Assembly (NCBI GenBank): GCA_963781595.1
Contig: CAWAGG010000006.1
Coordinates: 1,240,001-1,304,000, forward strand
DNA length: 64,000 bases
DNA from: JBEDUK01 sp963781595
GTDB lineage: Bacteria > Actinomycetota > UBA4738
Direction: 5' to 3'
The notes under the pieces were generated by a model. It did not search any database and had not been told where the DNA came from. It saw only the letters and a program-made list of their open reading frames with translations. This document shows, piece after piece, positions 58,406-64,000 of this stretch. A program made the translations under genes and the position numbers. Positions within the stretch are counted from its first letter, which is position 1. The number at the start of each line of letters is the position of its first letter.

Positions 58406-59629
58406 ATGACGCACGAGACGATCGAGCCGCACGGTGGAACCCTGATCGACCTGCTCGCCCCGCAGGCGGAGTCCGAACGCCTGGTGGAGGAGGCGGCCGC
58501 GCTGCCCCAGGTCCTGGTCAACCACCGCGAGCTGGCCGACCTCGAGATGCTCACGAACGGCGCGCTGTCCCCCTTGACGGGGTTCCAGGGCGAGCGCGAC
58601 TACCACTCGATCCTGGAGACGATGCATCTGACGAACGGCCTCGCCTGGACGATCCCGGTGACGCTCTCGGTGTCGGACGACGAGGCGCAGATGGTCAGGC
58701 AGGCTGACCGTCTGGCGTTGCTCTCGCACCACGGCGGCGACCCGCTCGCGATCCTGGAGGTCTCCGAGGTGTTCGCGCGCGACCGGGCGAAGGAAGCGAA
58801 GGCGGTGTTCGGCACCGAGGACCTCGAACATCCCGGCGTGAGGGCGCTGCACGACGCGGGTGACCACTGCCTGGCCGGCGAGCTCCGGGTGATCCGGCTC
58901 CCCCAGCACCACGATTTCCTGCGGTACCGGCTCACCCCGGCCGAGACGCGGGCCGAGTTCGCGCGACGTGGCTGGAAGCGCGTCGTCGGCTTCCAGACGC
59001 GCAACCCGATCCACCGGGCGCACGAGTACATCCAGAAGTGCGCGCTGGAGATCGTCGACGGCCTCCTGGTCCACCCGCTGATGGGCGCGACGAAGGGCGA
59101 CGACGTTCCCGCAGACGTCCGGATGCGCTGCTACGAGGCGCTGTTCGAGGACTACTACCCGAAGGACCGCGCGATGATCTCGGTGTTCCCGGCCGCGATG
59201 CGCTACGCCGGCCCGAAGGAAGCGATCTGGCACGCGATCGCGCGGAAGAACTACGGGTGCACGCACTTCATCGTGGGCCGCGACCATGCCGGGGTGGGTT
59301 CGTACTACGGGACCTACGACGCGCAACGGATCTTCGAGGAGTTCGAACCCGGAGAACTCGGGATCACGCCGCTGATGTTCGAGCACTCGTTCTGGTGCAA
59401 CCGCTGCGAGGGGATGGGCTCGCCGAAGACGTGCCCACACGGCGAGTCAGATCGGGTCTCGCTGTCCGGGACGAAGGTCCGCGAGATGCTCCGATCCGGC
59501 GAGAAGCCGCCCCAGGAGTTCAGCCGGCCGGAGGTCGCGCAGATCCTGATCGACGCGATGGCGACCGACCCGGCCGAGCGGGACGTCGACCCGCGCGGGC
59601 TGGCATCGCCGAGGAACGGCGAGAAGTAG
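58406..59629 (+). CDS. sat: Sulfate adenylyltransferase (ATP sulfurylase)
   Basis: The 407-residue protein makes APS from sulfate and ATP. The motif set of the Sat family is intact: GALSPLTGFQ in the N-terminal domain, FQTRNPIHRAHEYIQKCALE with the HxxH pair, PLMGATKGDDVPADVRMRCYE, and GRDHAGVGSYYGTYDAQ. A short Cys-rich stretch (CNRCEGMGSPKTCPHG) may bind zinc. LSGTKVREMLRSGEKPPQEFSRPEV ends the domain. The start ATG 58406 follows GAGGAG. It is divergent from cysH. Confidence 0.95.
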   Translation: MTHETIEPHGGTLIDLLAPQAESERLVEEAAALPQVLVNHRELADLEMLTNGALSPLTGFQGERDYHSILETMHLTNGLAWTIPVTLSVSDDEAQMVRQADRLALLSHHGGDPLAILEVSEVFARDRAKEAKAVFGTEDLEHPGVRALHDAGDHCLAGELRVIRLPQHHDFLRYRLTPAETRAEFARRGWKRVVGFQTRNPIHRAHEYIQKCALEIVDGLLVHPLMGATKGDDVPADVRMRCYEALFEDYYPKDRAMISVFPAAMRYAGPKEAIWHAIARKNYGCTHFIVGRDHAGVGSYYGTYDAQRIFEEFEPGELGITPLMFEHSFWCNRCEGMGSPKTCPHGESDRVSLSGTKVREMLRSGEKPPQEFSRPEVAQILIDAMATDPAERDVDPRGLASPRNGEK

Positions 59630-59656
59630 GGCTCCCTGCCGCGTCCGGCGGCGCGT

Positions 59657-60352
59657 CTACGTCGCCCTCGCGCGGAGCGCGCCCAGGTCCAGCACCGTCA
59701 GGCCGCGGCGGCGGGTCTCGATCCAACCGCGTTCGCGGAACAGTCGTAGCGCGCGGCTGACCGCCTCGCGGGACGCGCCGACCCAGCTGGCGAGCTCCTC
59801 CTGGGACAGCGCGAGGTCGATCCGCACCGCTCCGCCCTCGGTCGATTCGCCGTGTTCCTCGGCCAGCTCGGCGAGCCGTGCGGCGACGCGCCCGGTGGTG
59901 TCCATCGACCCGAACTCGGCGCGCTTGCGGTCGGCGTCCCGTAGCCGCTCCGTGATCACCTCCAGCACGGCGAAGGCCGCCTCCGGATGCGTCCGTAGGA
60001 ACAGGCGGAACGAGCTCGCCGGGATCACGAGCGCCTCGACGGCCTCGAACGCCGAGACCGTGGCCGAGTGGGGGCGGCCGTCGATCGCCGAGAGCTCGCC
60101 GACCAGGTCTCCCGGTCGGCGGACCGCGAGGAGGGACTCGTGCCCGTCGGCCGACGTCGAGCAGGCGCGAACGTGCCCCTCGACGATCAGCATGACCTGG
60201 CCGGATACCTGGCCTTCGACCAGGGTCGTCCCTCCGGCGCGGAGCCGGATCTTCCGTCCGGTCGAGAGGAGCTCCAGCCGGTCGGAGTGGTTGAGCCGCT
60301 CGAGGAATGGGAGGGCGGGACCTTCGGGAGCTTCGACCTCGACGACGCGCAC
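59657..60352 (-). CDS. Crp/Fnr family transcriptional regulator
   Basis: The 231-residue protein has a cNMP-binding domain (QVMLIVEGHVRACST, then GDLVGELSAIDGRPHSATV). The usual Arg before Ser in the phosphate cassette is His here, so cAMP binding may be weak or altered. The C-terminal HTH is LSQEELASWVGASREAVSRALRLFRERGWIE. It starts with GTG at 60352, preceded by GGGAGG at 9-nt spacing. It ends next to sat on the opposite strand; regulation of sulfur genes is possible but unproven. Confidence 0.87.
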   Translation of the reverse strand: MRVVEVEAPEGPALPFLERLNHSDRLELLSTGRKIRLRAGGTTLVEGQVSGQVMLIVEGHVRACSTSADGHESLLAVRRPGDLVGELSAIDGRPHSATVSAFEAVEALVIPASSFRLFLRTHPEAAFAVLEVITERLRDADRKRAEFGSMDTTGRVAARLAELAEEHGESTEGGAVRIDLALSQEELASWVGASREAVSRALRLFRERGWIETRRRGLTVLDLGALRARAT

Positions 60353-60657
60353 TTCGTAGCACCTCCCGCCCGAACGCCCGGGAAGGCTCACGGTTCGTTC
60401 CCGACCGCCGGAGTGTAGCCGCCGGGAACGTCGCGGGCGAACCCGACCGATCTGTGGCAGATGACCGCTCCGCCGGTGACGACGGCCGCAGAGCCGAACA
60501 GGCCGCCGCGCCACGATCCCGTCCATCGATGCGAGAGAGGAGGTGGTTGGAGCAGGAGCACGAACTGCCGCCGGCGCCCTGCCGGAGGTTCGCAGCGCCG
60601 AGTCGGTGCTCGTCGATCCCGACGCATCGCTCGGTCACCGCAAGAAGGAGGAGGGTC
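60353..60657. other. Intergenic region, 305 bp
   Basis: It lies between the divergent Crp gene and a secreted-protein gene. It should hold both promoters. A clear AAGGAGGAGGG sits before the ATG at 60658. No gene, riboswitch or strong repeat was recognised. Confidence 0.5.
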
Positions 60658-61185
60658 ATGCATCTGAGTTCGGTTCGAGGAAAGCGGATCCTCGTGGTCG
60701 CAGTGACCACGCTGATCGCGGTGAGCGGCGTCGCACTCAACGCATCCGCGAAGCGCGTCCACCCGGGGCCGGGACCCTGGGTGTCGACCGACGCGGAGGT
60801 CATCGGCTACGGCCATCAGCAGGGACCGGCTCGCCACGATCTGTTCGGGATCTTCGCTCAGGGGAGCGGGAACAGCGCGACCGGCACCGCGTCGGTCTGG
60901 GCCGGATCCCCCCAGCGATGGGTCACGGGGAAGGTCACGTGCGTGGAGACCACGGGCAACGACTCGATCGTGACGATCCAGGTCAAGATCAAGGGCGTGC
61001 TGCAGTACGAAGTCGCCGAGGTCGTCGACAACAGCAACCCGAGCGGTACCGACGCCCCGGACGAACTGCGCTTCTCGTACGACCCGTTCATCGACCCGAC
61101 CGACACCCCGGGCTGCTACACGCCCGAGCTGGCGCCGATCGCGTTGAAGAGCGGCGATGTCCGGATCGACGGGCCGGCATCCTGA
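60658..61185 (+). CDS. Small secreted protein, hypothetical
   Basis: The 175-residue protein has a Sec signal peptide (ILVVAVTTLIAVSGVALNASAKR). The mature part reads EVIGYGHQQGPARHDLFGIFAQGSG and VTCVETTGNDSIVTIQVKIKG, with two cysteines. Its segments resemble small actinobacterial secreted proteins of unknown role that carry an immunoglobulin-like strand pattern, but no family is certain. AAGGAGGAGGG precedes the ATG at 60658. Two strong hairpins follow the gene. Confidence 0.7.
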   Translation: MHLSSVRGKRILVVAVTTLIAVSGVALNASAKRVHPGPGPWVSTDAEVIGYGHQQGPARHDLFGIFAQGSGNSATGTASVWAGSPQRWVTGKVTCVETTGNDSIVTIQVKIKGVLQYEVAEVVDNSNPSGTDAPDELRFSYDPFIDPTDTPGCYTPELAPIALKSGDVRIDGPAS

Positions 61186-61194
61186 CCGATCACG

Positions 61195-61237
61195 GGAGCC
61201 ACGCGGTGTCCCCGAGCTCGGTGACCCGCGTGGCTCC
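61195..61237 (+). terminator. Terminator-like hairpin after the secreted-protein gene
   Basis: GGAGCCACGCGG and CCGCGTGGCTCC form a perfect 12-bp stem with a 19-nt loop, 10 bp past the stop codon. Confidence 0.6.
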
Positions 61238-61292
61238 TCCGTCGTGCGGTCGAGGCCACGGCCCGCCCACGTCCGACCGCGCTGCGAGGATC

Positions 61293-61326
61293 GCGCCCGC
61301 CGGCAGCGGCGACGGCCGGCGGGCGC
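61293..61326 (+). terminator. Second hairpin in the same intergenic region
   Basis: GCGCCCGCCGGC and GCCGGCGGGCGC form a perfect 12-bp stem with a 10-nt loop. It lies 56 bp after the first hairpin. The remaining sequence up to 61474 shows no gene. Confidence 0.5.
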
Positions 61327-61474
61327 GCTTCATCCGGCCGATCCGCTCCGGTCGACCAACTGTGCCGAACGACCGGTCCGGCTGTGGCACCGACCGCAGA
61401 CCATGGGCGCCTCTCCGGCGAGCATCGGGAGAACGGACCGGTTCCGGACCGATCCACCGGAGAGGGAGGGGCAG

Positions 61475-61933
61475 ATGGCTACAGGAAGGACCGGTTTGGC
61501 CGCGCGGATCGCGGCGCAGGCGGTCGTCCTGATCGCGCTGCTGGTCGCGATCACGGCGACGTCGGCGTGGGCGGACGTCACCCAGCGCGCGCGCCTGAAG
61601 GACAGCCCAGCCTACGGGCCCGGTGGAACGCTCGTTCTGCTGCGTGGCTCGAGGTTCGTCCCGAACGCGCCTGTGGCGATCTCGTTCGTCGACTCGAACG
61701 GGACGCAGGCGCTCGGGACCGCGGAGGCGGACGCGACCGGGAAGTTCGCGTACTGGGCGTGCATCCCGATGAACGGGACCGTCGGCATGGACACGATCCT
61801 GGCCGAGTCGCCGAGGGATATGGCTGTCGGAAAGGCGAAGTTCAGGGTGTTGTCGACCGAGCCGGTGCTCGCGGGCGGTGCAGGGAACACCGCCGGCCCT
61901 GCGGGCGCGGCGCCGGACAGCGTCTGCGTGTGA
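61475..61933 (+). CDS. Small secreted protein with an Ig-like strand pattern, hypothetical
   Basis: The 152-residue protein has a signal peptide (IAAQAVVLIALLVAITATSAWA). The mature chain (YGPGGTLVLLRGSRFVPNAPVAISFVDSNGTQAL) is strand-rich and ends in a GGAGNTAGPAGAAPDSVCV tail with one Cys. The fold looks like a single immunoglobulin or big-like domain. An AGAGGGAGGGG ribosome binding site precedes ATG 61475. Function unknown. Confidence 0.7.
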   Translation: MATGRTGLAARIAAQAVVLIALLVAITATSAWADVTQRARLKDSPAYGPGGTLVLLRGSRFVPNAPVAISFVDSNGTQALGTAEADATGKFAYWACIPMNGTVGMDTILAESPRDMAVGKAKFRVLSTEPVLAGGAGNTAGPAGAAPDSVCV

Positions 61934-62033
61934 TGGCGAACGCGAGGGCGATCCGAGCGAACGAGCCTCGTGCGGACGGGCGCTCGTTCGCTCGCGTACG
62001 AAAGGTCACGATTGCCCCGCGAGGCGTGCCCGG

Positions 62034-62039
62034 TCATAC
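62034..62039 (+). promoter_or_regulatory. Putative -10 element of the cyclase gene
   Basis: A CATACT-like hexamer at about 62034-62039 lies some 40 bp before the ATG at 62079, with AGGAAGG in the leader. Confidence 0.35.
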
Positions 62040-62078
62040 TCCACGCCAGCCCGCGCGTCTGCCTAGGAAGGTACCCAG

Positions 62079-64000
62079 ATGACGCGCTCCTCACAGATCG
62101 TGACCGCCGAGGATCAGGGCACGCGTGTCCGGACGTTCCTCATCGGCGATATCCGTGGGTACTCCACCTTCACGCGTGAGCGGGGGCACGCGGACGCGTC
62201 CCGGCTGGCTGCCAGATTCGTGGATCTGGGCACCGATGCGGTGGAGGCCGCCGGAGGCCGGGTCGTGGAGGTCCGCGGCGACGAGATCCTTGCCGTCTTC
62301 GACTCGCCGCTCACGGCGGTCCGGGCAGGGGTGGAGCTGCAGCTCGCGTGTGCGGAGGAGAGCGCGGAGGATCCCTCCCTTCCGGTGCCGGCCGGCGTGG
62401 GGATCGCGTTCGGCGAGTCCGTGCGCCGCGGCGAGCAGTACCACGGCGCCTCGCTGAACCTGGCGGCTCGCCTGTGTGCCATGGCCCAAGCGGGAGAGGT
62501 GCTGGTGACCGCCGCCGTGGCCGAGGTGATCGGCGAGGACGGCGGCCTGGAGGTGGATCCCAGAGGGCCGGCCGCGTTCAAGGGCTTCGATGTTCCGGTC
62601 GAGGTGGTGGCGGTCTCGGGCGGCTACCCGATGGTGGTGCGCCCAGCCCCGTCGTCGCCGGAGGCGGAGCCCCTGCCGCCGGAGCTCGACGCGTTCACCC
62701 CGATGGTCGGACGGGACCGCGAGTTCCACTGGCTCAAGGGCACATGGCGGCAAGCCCACCGAGGCCGGGGCCGGCTGGTGTTCGTGTCCGGGCCGGCAGG
62801 CGTGGGAAAGACCCGCCTGGCCGCGGAGCTGGCCGCGTGGATCTCCCAGCGGGGGAGCGGGAGGGTCCTGTACGCCGGCGCGGGAGGCGCCGGGGTTGCG
62901 AACGCCCTCGGCGCGCTGCGCGAGGCGCGCGATGCGACCTGGCCGACCCTCGTCGTGCTGGACGACCTCGAAGCGATCGGTGACGCGATCTCCAACGAGC
63001 TCGCCTCGCTGGCCGACCGCATCGACCGGCTCCCGGTGCTCGTCGTCGGGCTGGTCCGCGATCCGGCGGCGTTCGCGTGGCTCTCGGCGTTCGTCGAACT
63101 GGACGTCGTGCGCGGCGACACCCACCGTGAGCTCGGCCCGCTGGGTCCGGATGCGGTCGTGGAGATCGCGCGCGTGTACCTGGGCGAGGACGCACCGGAC
63201 GTGCCGGCCGACGCGATGCTGAAGGCCTCGGGCGGGTCACCCGGGAAGCTCCACGAGCTGGTGAGCGACTGGGCCCGGGACGAGGCGAGCCGTCGGATGG
63301 CGGCGGCCGAGGAGTGGCTCGCGGCCGAACGAGGCGAGGTCCGCCGTGCGCAGCTCGACTTCGCGAACAACGCGATCGGCCTGAAGCTCGGCCGCCTATA
63401 CGAGGTCGACGCGCGCGCGGTGCGCGAGGTCGAGACGTGCCCGTACCAGGGCCTGGCGAGCTTCGAGGAGGACGACGCGCCGTTCTTCTTCGGGCGGGAA
63501 CGCTTGGTCGGCGAGCTCGCGGCGCGGCTGGTCGGCGCCGGTCTGCTCGGCGTCGTGGGTCCGAGCGGGAGCGGCAAATCCTCGGTCGTCTCAGCCGGGC
63601 TGCTCCCGTCGTTGGCCGCCGGACTCCTGCCCGGGAGCGAGCGGTGGCGCCACGTGACGATGCGCCCGGGCGAGCATCCCATCGCAGCGCTCGGGTCGGC
63701 GCTGGGCTCTCCGGATGGCGACGGGCTGGCGGCCGCGGTCGCTGCGGGGAGCGCCAACGAGCGGGTAGTCATCCTGGTTGACCAATTCGAGGAGTTGTTC
63801 ACCACATGTAAAGACGAAGCCGAACGCGCCGCGTTCGTGGATTCGTTGACCGGCGTGGCCGCGGCGGCGCCGGACCGCGTCGGGATCGTGATCGCGATCC
63901 GCGGCGACTTCTACGGCCACTGCGGCGGGTATCCGGCGCTCGCGGAGCTGCTGGGTTCGAACCAGGTCCTGCTCGGGCCGATGACGCGCGACGAGCTCCG
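62079..64000 (+). CDS. Class III adenylate/guanylate cyclase fused to AAA and nSTAND1-type ATPase domains, 3' end cut by window edge
   Basis: At least 640 codons are open to the window edge. The N-terminal class III cyclase domain (about residues 18-180) has the metal site FLIGDIRGYSTFT, VRGDEILAVFDSP, and the NLAAR transition-state pair. An AAA-type ATPase follows with P-loop SGPAGVGKTRLAAELAAW, and LVVLDDLEAIGDA as Walker B. A second ATPase starts at CPYQGLASFEEDDAPFFFGRE, with P-loop VGPSGSGKSSVVSAG, typical of nSTAND1 proteins that usually carry WD40 repeats later. It should make cAMP or cGMP under control of a sensed ligand. AGGAAGG precedes the ATG. Confidence 0.85.
   Translation, partial: MTRSSQIVTAEDQGTRVRTFLIGDIRGYSTFTRERGHADASRLAARFVDLGTDAVEAAGGRVVEVRGDEILAVFDSPLTAVRAGVELQLACAEESAEDPSLPVPAGVGIAFGESVRRGEQYHGASLNLAARLCAMAQAGEVLVTAAVAEVIGEDGGLEVDPRGPAAFKGFDVPVEVVAVSGGYPMVVRPAPSSPEAEPLPPELDAFTPMVGRDREFHWLKGTWRQAHRGRGRLVFVSGPAGVGKTRLAAELAAWISQRGSGRVLYAGAGGAGVANALGALREARDATWPTLVVLDDLEAIGDAISNELASLADRIDRLPVLVVGLVRDPAAFAWLSAFVELDVVRGDTHRELGPLGPDAVVEIARVYLGEDAPDVPADAMLKASGGSPGKLHELVSDWARDEASRRMAAAEEWLAAERGEVRRAQLDFANNAIGLKLGRLYEVDARAVREVETCPYQGLASFEEDDAPFFFGRERLVGELAARLVGAGLLGVVGPSGSGKSSVVSAGLLPSLAAGLLPGSERWRHVTMRPGEHPIAALGSALGSPDGDGLAAAVAAGSANERVVILVDQFEELFTTCKDEAERAAFVDSLTGVAAAAPDRVGIVIAIRGDFYGHCGGYPALAELLGSNQVLLGPMTRDEL

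Noticed and set aside
1..64000. CRISPR arrays, insertion sequences, prophage genes, rRNA
   Set aside because: None seen: no spaced direct repeats of CRISPR type, no transposase or integrase, no phage structural genes and no rRNA signatures. The only RNA gene recognised is tRNA-fMet.

Overview
The window is high-GC, gene-dense DNA with GTG-rich starts and many 4-bp start/stop overlaps. It most likely comes from an uncultured or deep-branching actinobacterium (Actinomycetota). Supporting markers are a UPF0182 membrane protein, a DUF2342-type zinc metalloprotease, a SigR/RsrA pair, an orphan GlnR-like regulator with glnA and GlnE, F420-type LLM oxidoreductases, an Rv2578c-type radical SAM protein and an actinobacterial SOS box. 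The sequence alone does not settle the class.

Layout. 0-1.6 kb: an Rv2578c-type radical SAM gene (cut by the window edge) interrupted by a 348-residue LAGLIDADG intein, with a LexA-like box just upstream. 1.6-5.8 kb: small housekeeping genes and a metalloprotease. 5.9-11.4 kb: moaE-mreB-like-Lon/PDZ protease and UPF0182. 11.4 kb: initiator tRNA-Met with terminator, then a decayed acyltransferase remnant. 12.2-18.3 kb: membrane proteins, an MFS exporter, a cNMP-binding protein, an LLM oxidoreductase, a glycosyltransferase fused to a cysteinyl-tRNA-synthetase-like helical segment, and an amidinotransferase-fold enzyme. 18.3-21.8 kb: ftsH divergent from sigR-rsrA. 21.8-25.7 kb: acyl-CoA metabolism (enoyl-CoA hydratase, acyl-CoA carboxylase beta) and a GNAT. 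26.2-31.4 kb: a tightly overlapped four-gene operon (PIG-L deacetylase, PLP decarboxylase, S51-like peptidase, secreted SBBP-repeat protein). 31.5-38.8 kb: nadE and two paralogous secreted sulfatases with FN3 and IPT domains. 39.3-42.8 kb: a three-gene operon ending in a sedolisin (S53) lipoprotein. 42.9-56.3 kb: nitrogen assimilation (two type I glutamine synthetases, GlnE, a GlnR-like regulator, shared GlnR-like boxes), interrupted by an ECF sigma locus and a DUF4143 ATPase. 56.4-60.4 kb: moaD, a second LLM enzyme, sulfate assimilation (cysH and sat, divergent) and a Crp-type regulator. 60.6-64 kb: two small secreted proteins and the start of a large class III cyclase-STAND ATPase.

How the genes work together. 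MoaD and MoaE are the two halves of molybdopterin synthase. Sat and CysH carry out the first two steps of sulfate assimilation. GlnE would adenylylate the 475-residue GlnA, which carries the adenylylation tyrosine motif, while the shorter GlnA lacks it. Both glnA upstream regions carry the same GTTAC-n6-GTTAA element, and the GlnR-like gene sits beside one of them. The cyclase, the small cNMP-binding protein and the Crp protein could form a cAMP circuit, but this is inference.

Quality caveat. Five genes that otherwise look complete (ftsH, sigR, the GNAT, sulfatase 2, an ECF sigma factor) and one gene remnant are each broken by a single apparent indel. This looks more like residual assembly error than biology, so these entries are given as joined genes.
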